DNA of 29,159 nucleotides from an uncultured Acidocella sp. (GCF_946222605.1 NZ_CAMIIE010000037.1:1-29159), one strand, 5' to 3'. Numbered from the stretch's first letter, positions 6,422 to 16,651 are shown. The notes: generated by a model not told the origin, from the sequence alone. Numbers and translations: made by a program.

Positions 6422-7903
6422 ATGACCAAACAATCCTCCTTTTACCGGGACTGGCTTGCCCAGCCTCGCGTCGATTTTCTGTCCGGCCTCGTTGTCGGGC
6501 TGGCGCTGATCCCCGAGGCGATCGGGTTTTCCGTGGTGGCCGGGGTGCCGCCGGAAGTCGGGCTTTATGCCTCTGTCGTCATCGCCACCATCATCGCCTT
6601 CACCGGCGGGCGGGTGGCGATGGTCTCCGCCGCCACCGCCTCCACCGCCGTGCTGATGGGGCCGATCGTGCATCGCCACGGGCTTGGCTATCTGCTCGCC
6701 GCCACCATTCTGATGGGGGTGTTTCAGATCCTCGCCGGCATCTTCAAGCTGGGGCGGCTGATGCGCTTCGTCTCGCAATCGGTGATGACCGGCTTCGTCA
6801 ACGCGCTGGCGATTTTGATTTTCATGGCGCAGCTGCCGCAGCTGATCGGCGTGCCCTACGCGGTGTACGGGCTGATCGCGCTCGGGCTCTTGGTGATTTA
6901 CGGCTTTCCTTACATCACCAAGGCCTTTCCCGCGCCTTTGGTGGCGATCATCGTCGTCACCTGTGTCAGCTATGTGCTGCATCTGCCGGTGAAGCATGTG
7001 GCGGAGCTGGGGGCGCTGCCCACCGGCCTGCCGCATTTCGGCATTCCGGACGTGCCGCTCACTCTCGGCACCTTCCAGCTGCTGGCGCCACTGGCCCTGG
7101 CGCTGGCCGCGGTCGGGCTGCTGGAGACGATGCTGACCGCGCAGATCCTCGACGACATGACCGACACGCCCAGCAATAAAAGCCGGGAATGTATCGGCCA
7201 GGGCATCGCCAATATCGGTTCGGCGCTGTTCGGCGGGATGGGCGGCTGCGCGATGATCGGGCAGTCGGTCATCAATGTCACCTCCGGCGGGCGGGGGCGG
7301 CTCTCCACGCTGGTGGCGGGGATTTTCCTGCTGATCCTGCTGGTGCTGCTGCACGGGCTGCTGGCGATCGTGCCGGTGGCGGCGTTGACGGCGGTGATGA
7401 TCATGGTGTCGATCAACACCTTCTCCTGGCGCTCGATCCCGCAGCTGCGCACCAATCCCTGGCCCTCCTCGATCGTGATGGTGGCGACGGTGCTGACGGT
7501 GGTGTTCACCGGCGATCTCTCCAAGGGTGTTGCCGTCGGCGTGCTGCTCTCGGGCATCTTCTTCGCCGGCAAGGTCTCGCGCCTGGTGCGGGTGACCTCG
7601 CGCCTGTCCGAGGATGGCACGACCCGGCGCTATCTGGTCGAGGGGCAGGTGTTCTTCGCCTCCGCCGGGCTGCTGGGCGAGGCGGTGGATGTGCAGGAGA
7701 CAGCGGTGAAGCGGCTGGAGATCGACGTCTCCCGGGCGCATTTCTGGGACATCTCGGCCGTCGGCGCGCTGGACCGGATCGTGATGAAGGCCAGGCGGCA
7801 TGGGCTGGAGGTGGAGATCACCGGGCTCAACCAGGCGAGCGAGACGATGGTGGAGCGCTTCGCCGCGCACCGCAATGGCGAGGCGCTGCCCTCGGCGCAT
7901 TGA
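6422..7903 (+). CDS. SulP-family anion transporter with C-terminal STAS domain
   Basis: This 493-residue inner-membrane protein has the SulP layout: a membrane domain to about residue 390, opening with DFLSGLVVGLALIPEAIGFS, then a cytoplasmic STAS domain (about 395-485) containing VSRAHFWDISAVGALDRIV. SulP members carry sulfate, bicarbonate, dicarboxylates or other anions, many as H+ or Na+ symporters. The short prokaryotic YbaR-like subgroup to which this looks closest has no firm substrate. Neighbouring lldD might hint at an organic anion and the TDT and rhodanese genes at sulfur, but neither is evidence. It is preceded by an unusually structured leader and followed by a strong shared terminator. 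The ATG at 6422 fits the start of the conserved domain. Confidence 0.9.
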   Translation: MTKQSSFYRDWLAQPRVDFLSGLVVGLALIPEAIGFSVVAGVPPEVGLYASVVIATIIAFTGGRVAMVSAATASTAVLMGPIVHRHGLGYLLAATILMGVFQILAGIFKLGRLMRFVSQSVMTGFVNALAILIFMAQLPQLIGVPYAVYGLIALGLLVIYGFPYITKAFPAPLVAIIVVTCVSYVLHLPVKHVAELGALPTGLPHFGIPDVPLTLGTFQLLAPLALALAAVGLLETMLTAQILDDMTDTPSNKSRECIGQGIANIGSALFGGMGGCAMIGQSVINVTSGGRGRLSTLVAGIFLLILLVLLHGLLAIVPVAALTAVMIMVSINTFSWRSIPQLRTNPWPSSIVMVATVLTVVFTGDLSKGVAVGVLLSGIFFAGKVSRLVRVTSRLSEDGTTRRYLVEGQVFFASAGLLGEAVDVQETAVKRLEIDVSRAHFWDISAVGALDRIVMKARRHGLEVEITGLNQASETMVERFAAHRNGEALPSAH

Positions 7904-7906
7904 CCG

Positions 7907-7935
7907 AAAAACCCCGGGCTGGCCCCGGGGTTTTT
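7907..7935. terminator. Bidirectional intrinsic terminator
   Basis: AAAAACCCCGGG (7907-7918) pairs perfectly over 12 bp with CCCGGGGTTTTT (7924-7935), leaving a 5-nt loop. It has T runs at the 3' side on both strands. It lies four bases after the SulP stop and abuts the stop of the convergent glycosyltransferase gene. Confidence 0.92.
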
Positions 7936-9284
7936 TATGGGCCGCAGACCAGCGCCGCGCAGCCCAAGCCAGCGCTGACGGCGCGGCTGGCGTCATCGGC
8001 GCGGATGGCGACGCGCACGGCGCCGGGCGGTGCTACCTCACCGGGGCGCAGCAGGAGCAGCCGCATCGCATCCGGGGCGGCGGCGATGAAGGGGCCGGGC
8101 ACGCCCACGCCGTCATTGCCAAAGGGCAGCGCGACGATCGCCCCCGGCCAGGCGGCGGCGAGATGCGCGGCGCGGCCCTGGGGCTGCATGGTCATCGGCG
8201 AGACCATCAGCCCAAAACTGGCCAGCGCTCCCGCCCCCAGCCACAGCGCCAGCAGCGCGCGCGGCAAGGCGGGCGCGACGGCGAGCGCCACCCAGGGCAG
8301 GGCAAAGGCCAGATAGCGGATCTCGATCGGGCTGTTATCGAAGACCAGCCCCAGCCCCAGCAAGCCGAGCGGGGCGGCGGCGGCGAAGGCCAGGAACAGC
8401 CGGCCATCGGGGCGTCGCGCGGCCAGGACACATCCGGCCAGGGCGAGCGCCGCCAGCAGCAGCGTGACCGCCAGCCGCAGCCCGCCGGCATAAAGCGGCA
8501 AGCCGCCGAACAAGGCGGCACCGCCATCGCGCGCCAGCGCCGCCAGGGCGGGCGACCAGGCGAACGCCGCGAACTGCCCGCCGCGCGACCCATGCTGGAC
8601 GAGGAAAAACCAGACACAGCCGGCGAGGAAGGGCAGCATCGCGGCAGCCATCGCGGCGGCGCGGCGCGGCGCGCGGGCGGCCAGCCAGAGCAGCGCCGGG
8701 CCAGCGGTGAACACCGCCAGATAATCGGTGAAGGCGGCGGCGCCGAAACAAAGACCGGCCAGGATCGCCCCGCGCGCCCCGCCATGCAGCAGCGCATAGA
8801 CGGCCCAGATATCCAGCGCCTGCGCCAGCGCGAACGGCCGCGCCAGGATGCCGGTATAGAGAAACCCGTAGGAGAGCAGCGCCAGCATCAGCACCGGCGC
8901 CACCGCCGCGCCGCGCCGCCGGGCAAGGCGCGCCAGCCCCGCCAGCCCCGCCAGGGTGAAGCCGACGGAGAGCAGCCGGGCGGTGAACCACCCCGCCCCG
9001 GCGACGCGGCGCCAGAGTTCCAGCAGCCAGAAATAAAGCGGCGGATGCACATCGCCCTGGCGCAGATCATGCGCGATCTGCGCCAAACTGCCGTGCGGGG
9101 CGTAGAGCCAGCGCACGCTTCCGGCGGTGAACACGCCTTGCGGCCAGGGCGGCCGGGCATGGCCGGCGGTCAGGAAGATCGAATAGGCCTCGTCATATTC
9201 CGGACCGCGCAGCCAGGCCGCCAGGACGAGCAGGAGGCCCGCCAGCGGAAGAAGGATCAGCTCAGCGCGGCGGCAGCGCCGCAC
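7935..9284 (-). CDS. GT-C type membrane glycosyltransferase (ArnT/PMT-like, GT39/GT83-like)
   Basis: This 449-residue polytopic protein begins with a basic N terminus and a hydrophobic segment. It carries the first-loop acidic motif PEYDEAYS and the strongly conserved GDVHPPLYFWLLELW typical of the PMT_2/ArnT-like GT-C fold. Such enzymes sit in the inner membrane with a periplasmic active site and use polyprenyl-phosphate sugars. The acceptor is unknown. The start is a GTG at 9284, the first available after an in-frame TGA at 9290-9288; no good Shine-Dalgarno is seen. It is the last gene of the tsaD cluster and follows a secreted TPR protein by 51 bases, so the two may act together at the envelope (inference). 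A short ORF starting at 9336 in another frame overlaps the gap. Confidence 0.78.
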   Translation of the reverse strand: MRRCRRAELILLPLAGLLLVLAAWLRGPEYDEAYSIFLTAGHARPPWPQGVFTAGSVRWLYAPHGSLAQIAHDLRQGDVHPPLYFWLLELWRRVAGAGWFTARLLSVGFTLAGLAGLARLARRRGAAVAPVLMLALLSYGFLYTGILARPFALAQALDIWAVYALLHGGARGAILAGLCFGAAAFTDYLAVFTAGPALLWLAARAPRRAAAMAAAMLPFLAGCVWFFLVQHGSRGGQFAAFAWSPALAALARDGGAALFGGLPLYAGGLRLAVTLLLAALALAGCVLAARRPDGRLFLAFAAAAPLGLLGLGLVFDNSPIEIRYLAFALPWVALAVAPALPRALLALWLGAGALASFGLMVSPMTMQPQGRAAHLAAAWPGAIVALPFGNDGVGVPGPFIAAAPDAMRLLLLRPGEVAPPGAVRVAIRADDASRAVSAGLGCAALVCGP

Positions 9285-9335
9285 CGTTCAACCCGTGGCG
9301 CAGCTGGGTGCCAGGCGCGCCGGTCATGCTCGCCA

Positions 9336-11266
9336 TCAGCTTCCGAACTCCTGCTCGATATGCGGATCATATTGCCGCGCCAGGGCGAGATCCGCCTTGC
9401 TGGCATCCTGATCGCCCTCTTCCTGCTCGGCCAGGCCGCGTCCATAGAGGGAGCTGGCCAGATGCAGGTCGAGTTTCAGCGCCTGATCATAGGCGGCGAT
9501 GGCCCTCTTGGCGTCCTTCAGCTTCAGATAGACATAGCCGGTGGAATCCTGCGTCGCCGCGTCGCCGGCATTCAGGCTCAGCGCCTGCTGGCAATCGCTC
9601 AGCGCCTCGCTGAGCTTGCCATCCAGCGCCAGGAACCAGCAGCGATTATTCAGATCCGGCGCGGAGTTCGGGCGCAGTTTCAGAAGCTGCCCCTCATCGG
9701 CGGCGGCCTCGGCATATTTATGCGCGTTGCCATAGGCGATGGCGCGGTCCTCATAGGCGGGCTGATAGCGGGGGTCGAGGCTGATCGCCTTGCTGTCATC
9801 GGCGATCTCGGCACTGGTCTGGCCGCCCGCCTGCTCCAGCAGCGCCCGGGCGGCGTAGGCTTGCGGGGCCTTGGCGTCGAGGGCGATGGCGCGGGTGACG
9901 TCCTGCAAGGCCAGATCGGGCTTGTGCATCTGGCTATAGGTGCCGGCGCGCAGCAGCAGCACATGGTAGAGCAGCTTCGGGTCGCCGCCGGCCGTCTCCA
10001 CCGCCTGGGAGAGATCCTTGATCTCGGCGTCCGGCTGCTTGAGCTGCTCCTCCACCCCGGCGCGCTGGAGGTAGAGCAGCGCATCACCCGGCGCGAAGGC
10101 GATGGCGCTGCCAAGATCCGCCAGCGCCGGTTGCGGCTGATGCGCGGCCAGCTCGATCAGCGCGCGTTTTTCATAGAATCTGGGATTGGAGGGGGAGAGG
10201 CTGATCGCATGGCTCTCATCCGCCAAGGCCGCCGTCAGATCATTCTTCTGCAAGGCGGCGCTGGCGCGCGCATCGAAGCCGACGGCGTTGCCAGGGTCCA
10301 GCGTCACCGCCTGGTTGGCGTCCGCCAGGGCGGCGTCCGGCCGTTCGAGCGCGGCTTCGGCCAGGGATTTGTCGGTGAAGGCGGCTGCGTCGCGCGGGTT
10401 GAGCTGCGCGGCCTTTTGCGCATCCGCCAGGGCGGCGGGGAAATCGCGCATCTGCAGCTCGGTGAAGGCGCGGTCCACATAGGGGCCGGACGCGGACGGG
10501 GTCAGGGCGATGGCGCGGCTGGCATCGGCCAAGGCGGCGGGGAACTGGCACAGCCGCGCCTCCACCTCGGAGCGCGCCGCCAGCCCCAGCGCATCGTCGG
10601 GGCTGGCCTGCAGCAGCGCGTTATCCTCGCGCAGCGCCTCCTCGCTATGGCCGGCGGCGGCGGCGGCGATACCGCGGATCAGATGCACGCGCGGATCGGC
10701 ACTGCCCAGGGACGCGGCCTGGTTGGCATCCGCCAGGGCGGTTGCCATGTCGCCGGTCGCCAGCTCGGCCATGGCGCGGTCGATCAGCGCGGCATCGTCA
10801 TCGGGGACGAGGGCAAGGGCGGCGTTCTGGTCGGCCAGGGCGGCGCGCCAATCATTGCCGGAGAGTTCGATCTCGCCGCGCAGCACCAGCGGCCCCGGGC
10901 TGTTGGGGATCAGAGCCTGCGCCTGGTTCACCGCCGCCAGCGCCGCGGGCAGCTGGTGCAAAGCCAGATAGGCGCGCGCCAGCGTGACATGGATGCCGCC
11001 ATTCTCGGGGTTGAGGGCGATGCCGGCCAAGGCGTCCGCCAGCGCCGGCTGCGGCTGGTGCAGCGCCAGCTCGGCCAAAGCGCGGTTATTATAGGCCTCG
11101 AAATCATAGGCCTCCATATCCTGCCCGGCATCGAGGACGGCGCCGCAGCCTTGCAGGGCGGCGGTGGGGTCATGGCTCTCGCAGGCCGCCAGGGCGGGCG
11201 GCGCATCGGCGAATGCCGGCGCGGCGGCGAGGAAGGCGAGGCTGGACAGGAGGCAGAGACGCCGCA

Positions 11267-11270
<4 letters not shown>
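9336..11270 (-). CDS. Secreted tetratricopeptide-repeat protein
   Basis: This 644-residue protein starts with a signal peptide (MMRRLCLLSSLAFLAAAPAF, cleavage likely near ADA) and is then almost wholly TPR solenoid. By eye there are about 17 repeats of roughly 34 residues, each containing a core like ALADANQAVTLDPGNA, ALADASRAIALTP or AIAAYDQALKLD. There is no catalytic domain, so it is expected to be a periplasmic or outer-membrane-associated protein-binding scaffold. The repeats are visible at DNA level as recurring GCCAGGGCGGC-type blocks. Its ATG overlaps the gpsA stop by four bases and the GT-C gene follows. It is oddly placed in a housekeeping cluster, but coupling is clear. Partner unknown; a role with the neighbouring glycosyltransferase is inference. 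Confidence 0.85.
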
Positions 11271-12212
<942 letters not shown>

Positions 12213-12220
<8 letters not shown>

Positions 12221-13025
12221 GGATGATGCGCTCCAGCGCCAGGCTCGCCCCGGCCTCGCCGAACGCGTCGCGGCAGGCTTCGAGAATCGGCAGCGCCTCG
12301 GCCTCGAAACCGAAGGGCGGGTTGATGATGGCCAGCCCGGCGCCGTTGAGGCGGGTGGGGTCGGTATCGGGCCGGCGCAGCAGCTCGGCGGCGACGAGGT
12401 CCCTCACCCCCGCCAATCGCAGCGCTTCGAAAAACCCCCGCACCGGGGCGCGATGCTTGATCGGGTACCAGACGACATAGACGCCGCTGGGGAATTTCCG
12501 CCAGGCGGCGGCGAGGGTTTTGGCGAGATGGGCAAATTCGTCCGGCCGTTCGAAAGGCGGGTCGATCAGCACCAGAGCGCGCTTTTCCGGCGGCGGCAGG
12601 AAGGCGCCCAGCGCCTCATAGCCATCGCGCTCATGCGCGGCGGCGTTGGCGTAAGGGCGCAAGCTGCGGCGCAGGATCTGGGCGTCTTCCGGGTGCAGTT
12701 CGCAGGCGATCAGCCGGTCCGTGGATCGCAGCGCTGCGACAGCGAACAGAGGCGAGCCGGGATAGAGGCCGAGGCGGCGGATGGTTTCGACATAATCCGC
12801 CAAGGCCGGCGGCGGGGCATCCAGCAGCCGGCCGATGCCGTCCCGCCATTCCCCGGTTTTCTCCGCCTGTTCGCTGGTGACATCATAGGCGCCGAGGCCG
12901 GCATGGGTGTCGAGCACCAGAAACGGCTTGGGCTTGCGTTGCAGCGCCGCCAGCAGGCGCAGCAACAAAGCGTGCTTCATCACGTCGGCGAAATTGCCGG
13001 CGTGGTAGATATGGCGGTAATTCAT
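12213..13025 (-). CDS. rlmJ: 23S rRNA (adenine(2030)-N6)-methyltransferase
   Basis: This 270-residue SAM-dependent methyltransferase modifies A2030 of 23S rRNA. Hallmarks: N-terminal MNYRHIYHAGNFADVMKH, motif I region FLVLDTHAGLGAYD, the N6-adenine catalytic tetrad DPPF in LVLIDPPFERPDEF, and VYVVWYPIKHR. Length is near the E. coli enzyme (280). The start codon overlaps the tsaD stop by four bases; the 3' end overlaps gpsA. tsaD next to an rRNA methylase gives a small translation-quality cluster. Confidence 0.95.
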
Positions 13026-14065
13026 AACGTATCCAGCGGCCAGCGGGGCTTGCAGGGTGTGTCGAGGGATGAGGTCTCGCCCTGGCGCAGGCGCTCGATG
13101 GCGGCCCAGGCGACCATCACCGCATTATCCGTGCACAGGCGCAGAGGCGGGGCGATGAGCGGTTTGCCGGCCTGCGCCGCGACCTCGCCCAGCCGCGCGC
13201 GGATCGCCTGGTTGGCGGCCACCCCACCGGCGAGGATGACGGCGCTGGCCTGCGGCAGCATGGCCAGAGCGTGGCGCAGCCGGTCGCCCAGAATATCGGT
13301 GATGCAGGCCTGGAAGCTGGCGGCGATGTCGGCGGCGCGGGCGCGGGGCAGCGCGCCGGGCGGCTCCACAGCGAGCAACTGGGCGATGGCGGTTTTCAGG
13401 CCGGAGAAGGAGAAGTCACAGCCTTCGCGGCCGAGCAACGGGCGGGGCAGCTTCACCGCGCTGGCATCGCCCTCGCGGGCCAGCGCCTCCAGCGCCGGGC
13501 CGCCAGGGTAAGGCAGGCCGAGCAGCTTGGCGGTTTTATCGAAGGCTTCGCCCACCGCGTCATCCAGCGTGGCGCCGAGCAGGCGATAGCGTCCCACGCC
13601 GTCCACCGCGACGCATTGGCTATGGCCGCCGGAGAGCAGCAGCAGCAGATACGGAAACGCCACCGGCGCGCTGGCCTGGCCGGGCAGCCGGGCGGTGAGG
13701 GCGTGTGCCTCCAGATGATTGATGGCCAGATACGGCACCCCGGCCGCCAGCGCCGCGCCCTTGGCATAGCCGCTGCCCACCAGCAGCCCGCCGATCAGCC
13801 CCGGCCCGGCGGTGGCGGCGATGCAGGCGAGGTCCGCGAAGCCCAGCCCGGTTTCGCGCAGAGCCTGGCGCACCATCGCGTCCAGAGCCGCCAGATGCGC
13901 CCGCGCGGCGATCTCCGGCACCACCCCGCCAAAGGCCGCGTGATCCTCGATCTGGCTCAGCACCAGCTCGGCGAGAATCCGGCCGTCAGGGGCCAGAATC
14001 GCCGCGGCGGTCTCGTCGCAGGAGCTTTCAATGCCCAAAATCGGCGCATCGTCTTTTCTTTCCAT
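13022..14065 (-). CDS. tsaD: tRNA N6-adenosine threonylcarbamoyltransferase
   Basis: This 347-residue cytoplasmic protein transfers threonylcarbamoyl to A37 of ANN-decoding tRNAs, working with TsaB, TsaC and TsaE. Hallmarks: the ASKHA start LGIESSCDETAAAIL, GGVVPEIAARAHL and the metal-binding NHLEAHA histidines, LLLSGGHSQ, DDAVGEAFDKTAKLLGLPYPGGP, FSFSGLKTA and the C-terminal LAGGVAANQAIR and LCTDNAVMVAW. Length is standard (E. coli 337). It is the first gene of the five-gene minus-strand cluster, only 23 bases from the divergent hemC GTG, so the two promoters must overlap one another or the coding sequences. Confidence 0.97.
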   Translation of the reverse strand: MERKDDAPILGIESSCDETAAAILAPDGRILAELVLSQIEDHAAFGGVVPEIAARAHLAALDAMVRQALRETGLGFADLACIAATAGPGLIGGLLVGSGYAKGAALAAGVPYLAINHLEAHALTARLPGQASAPVAFPYLLLLLSGGHSQCVAVDGVGRYRLLGATLDDAVGEAFDKTAKLLGLPYPGGPALEALAREGDASAVKLPRPLLGREGCDFSFSGLKTAIAQLLAVEPPGALPRARAADIAASFQACITDILGDRLRHALAMLPQASAVILAGGVAANQAIRARLGEVAAQAGKPLIAPPLRLCTDNAVMVAWAAIERLRQGETSSLDTPCKPRWPLDTL

Positions 14066-14088
14066 GCCCTACGATCTAGACCACGCGC

Positions 14089-15081
14089 GTGAAAACCGAA
14101 ACGCCCCCCGCCCCCGCCGTGCAGCCGCATAAGCGCAACCTGCCTTTGAAGGTCGGCACCCGGGGCTCGCCGCTGGCGCGTCAGCAGACCGAACATTTCC
14201 TTGAGCGCATCAGCAGCTTCTGCCCGGTGCTGCGCGGGATGAGCGTGTTTGAGGAGCATATCATCGTCACCACCGGCGATGCGGTGCAGCACCGCCCGCT
14301 GGCGGAGATTGGCGGCAAGGGGCTGTTCGCCAAGGAAATCCATGAGCAGCTGCTGGCGGGCAGCATCGATTTCGCGGTGCATAGCCTGAAGGATCTGGAG
14401 ACGACGCTGCCCGATGGCATCGCGCTGGCCTGCACGCTCAAGCGCGAGGATGCGCGCGATGCGCTGATTTTGCCGCCCGGCGCGGTGATCGATCCGGCGG
14501 ACCCGTTTGGGGCGCTGAAGCAAGGGGCGCTGGTGGGCTCGGCCAGCGTGCGCCGGCAATCGCAGCTGAAATATGCGCGGCCGGATCTGAATTTCACCCT
14601 GCTGCGCGGCAATGTCGGCACCCGCCTGGGCAAGGTTGAGGGCGGCGAGCTGGATGCGACGCTGCTGGCCTATGCCGGGCTGCGCCGGCTGGGGCTGGCG
14701 GAGAAAGCCAGCGTGCTGCTGAGCCCGGAGCAGATGGTGCCCGCCGCCTGCCAGGGCATTGTCGGCATCACCGTGCGCAGCGCGGATGAGGAGCTGCTCT
14801 CGCTGCTGGCCGGGATCGAGGATGCGGAAGCGCGGGCGGTGAGCCGGGCGGAGCGGGCCTTGCTGGGGGCGCTGGATGGCTCCTGCCGCACGCCGATCGG
14901 CGGCTATGCGCGGCTGCTGGAGGATGGGTCCCTGCATCTGACCGGGCTGGTGGCGCGGGCGGATGGCTCCTTCCTGCTCAAGCGCAGCCTGACCGGCGCG
15001 GTGGCGGATGCCGAGGCGCTGGGCGCGGAGCTGGGCGCCTCGCTGAAGGCGGACAGCCCTGAGGATATTTTCGCGCCGTGA
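14089..15081 (+). CDS. hemC: Porphobilinogen deaminase (hydroxymethylbilane synthase)
   Basis: This 330-residue cytoplasmic enzyme polymerises four porphobilinogens to hydroxymethylbilane. Seen: LPLKVGTRGSPLARQQT near the N terminus, GGKGLFAKEI, HSLKDLETTLPDGI, the RRQSQL and LRGNVGTRL substrate-binding arginines, and the cofactor-anchoring Cys266 in DGSCRTPIGGYARL. The start is a GTG at 14089 without a clear Shine-Dalgarno. A second GTG at 14119 would remove a Pro-rich leader of ten residues and give more room for the divergent tsaD promoter, so the N terminus is uncertain. The stop overlaps the hemD GTG (GTGA). Confidence 0.95.
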   Translation: MKTETPPAPAVQPHKRNLPLKVGTRGSPLARQQTEHFLERISSFCPVLRGMSVFEEHIIVTTGDAVQHRPLAEIGGKGLFAKEIHEQLLAGSIDFAVHSLKDLETTLPDGIALACTLKREDARDALILPPGAVIDPADPFGALKQGALVGSASVRRQSQLKYARPDLNFTLLRGNVGTRLGKVEGGELDATLLAYAGLRRLGLAEKASVLLSPEQMVPAACQGIVGITVRSADEELLSLLAGIEDAEARAVSRAERALLGALDGSCRTPIGGYARLLEDGSLHLTGLVARADGSFLLKRSLTGAVADAEALGAELGASLKADSPEDIFAP

Positions 15082-15746
15082 GGCTGCTGGTCACCCGGCC
15101 TGAGCCCGGGGCCAGCGCCACCGTCCAAAGGCTGGCGGGACTGGGGCATGAGCCCACCGCCCTGCCCTGCCTTGCCATCACCCCCGTCCCCGCCCGGCTG
15201 CCGCCGCACCCGGCGGCGCTGATCGTCACCTCTGGCCAGGCAGTACCGGCGCTGCCCGCGCGGCTGCATGGCGTGCCGGTATTCTGCGTCGGCGATGCCA
15301 CTGCGGCGAAGCTGCGCGAGGCGGGGTTTACTCGGGTGGAGAGCGCGCAGGGCGATGCCGAGGCGCTGACGAAGCTGGTGATCGCGCGCAACGTGCCGGG
15401 GCTGCATGTGCTCACGGTGGGCGAGCGGCACGGGCAGAAACTGGCGGCGGAGCTGCGCGCGGCGGGATTTTCGGTGTTGCGGCGGCGGGTTTATACCGTC
15501 TCGCCGTTGCGGGTGATGCCGGATGAAATCCGGGACAGGCTGGCGGCACAAGATTTCGATGGCGTTTTGTTTTATTCCGCCGAGACGGCGCGGGCTTTCG
15601 CGCGTTTGCAGCCATTGGGCACGGCGGGGATGCGGGCCTATGCGCTGAGCCAAAACGTCGCCAAGGGGTTGCAGGGACTGCCCTGGGCCGCCATTCTGAT
15701 AGCAAGAGCACCGACGGAGGCGGATTTAATGGCGTTGCTGGCATGA
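15078..15746 (+). CDS. hemD: Uroporphyrinogen-III synthase
   Basis: This 222-residue enzyme is a divergent two-lobed HemD fold that closes and inverts ring D of hydroxymethylbilane. It starts MRLLVTRPEPGASATVQRL, has the FCVGDATAAKLREAGF and VLTVGERHGQKLAAELRAAGF segments, and the second-half FDGVLFYSAETARAF. HemD is poorly conserved in sequence; position directly after hemC with a GTGA overlap makes the call firm. Its stop overlaps the Mic60 start by ATGA. The protein is a little short compared with typical 240-250 residue homologues. Confidence 0.9.
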   Translation: MRLLVTRPEPGASATVQRLAGLGHEPTALPCLAITPVPARLPPHPAALIVTSGQAVPALPARLHGVPVFCVGDATAAKLREAGFTRVESAQGDAEALTKLVIARNVPGLHVLTVGERHGQKLAAELRAAGFSVLRRRVYTVSPLRVMPDEIRDRLAAQDFDGVLFYSAETARAFARLQPLGTAGMRAYALSQNVAKGLQGLPWAAILIARAPTEADLMALLA

Positions 15747-16648
15747 GCGAAACGGGACCGACCAGCCCTGAGACCGGCAAGGAGACGCCAGCCCCCTTGG
15801 CCCTGCCGGCGCCTGAGCCCGCGCCTGTGCCAGCCTCTACCGCCGTGCCGCCCGCCAAGCCCCGCCGCAGCGCCTGGCCGCTCTGGTTTGGCGCCGGGTT
15901 CGTGATTCTGGCGGCCGGCGAGGGCTATCTCTTCGCCCAGCAGCAGGCGCATCAGGCCGACAAGACCAATCTCGCCGTGCTGCAAAGCCAGGTCGCGGAT
16001 ATGCGCGCGGCGGCGGCGAAGACCTCGCCGGTGGCGGATCTGATCAACGCGCAGGCGCAGATCGCCCAGAAGCAGGCGGCTTTGGCGGCGCAGGTGAATG
16101 CGATGCAGGGCCAGATGTCCGCCGACCATGGCGCGCTGGCGGCCTTGCAGGCGAATGCGCAGGATCTCGGCAAGCTGACGGCGCGCATGGCGCAGCTGAA
16201 TGATGTCGCCGCGGCGCGGATGGCGCTGGAGAGCGGTCAGCCGCTCGGCGTGGTGCGCAACGCCCCGCCGGCCCTGGGCGTGTTCGCGGATGCCGCCCCG
16301 CCGACCATGGCGCAGCTGCGCGAAAGCTTCCCCGCCGCCGCGCGCAATGCCGAGGCGGCGAGCCTGGCGAATAATGGCCAGGCAGGGTTCTGGGCGCAGG
16401 TGAAGCTGCGGCTGGAAGGGCTGATCACCATCTCCAACGGCGAGCACGTGATTTTCGGCCCGCCGGCGGCGGCGGCGCTGAACAAGGCCAAGGCGGCGCT
16501 GGCGAATGACGATCTGGCCCAGGCGGTGGCGGCGCTGGACCGGCTGAGCCCACCCACCCAGGCGGCGATGGCGAGCTGGCTGACCCCGGCGCGCCAGCTT
16601 CTCGCCGCCCGGCAGGCGCTGGCGCAGATGGCCCAGCAGGGGCAATAG
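15743..16648 (+). CDS. Alphaproteobacterial Mic60 / mitofilin homologue
   Basis: This 301-residue membrane protein has a Pro/Ala-rich cytoplasmic N terminus (1-43), one transmembrane helix (about 44-65, AWPLWFGAGFVILAAGEGY), an Ala/Gln-rich coiled coil (about 70-165) and a C-terminal helical mitofilin-like domain (about 200-300). Alphaproteobacterial Mic60 is the ancestor of mitochondrial MICOS Mic60; it shapes intracytoplasmic or inner-membrane folds and is typically encoded beside hemD and hemY, as here. No catalytic function is expected. Its ATG overlaps the hemD stop and hemY follows after three bases. The call rests mostly on architecture plus synteny because the family is divergent and rich in Ala. 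Confidence 0.8.
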   Translation: MSETGPTSPETGKETPAPLALPAPEPAPVPASTAVPPAKPRRSAWPLWFGAGFVILAAGEGYLFAQQQAHQADKTNLAVLQSQVADMRAAAAKTSPVADLINAQAQIAQKQAALAAQVNAMQGQMSADHGALAALQANAQDLGKLTARMAQLNDVAAARMALESGQPLGVVRNAPPALGVFADAAPPTMAQLRESFPAAARNAEAASLANNGQAGFWAQVKLRLEGLITISNGEHVIFGPPAAAALNKAKAALANDDLAQAVAALDRLSPPTQAAMASWLTPARQLLAARQALAQMAQQGQ

Positions 16649-16651
16649 CGC

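Noticed and set aside
6035..7996. A 653-codon minus-strand frame opposite sulP and the end of lldD
   Set aside because: It is His/Gln/Arg-rich, runs through the sulP terminator and leader, and has no recognisable family.
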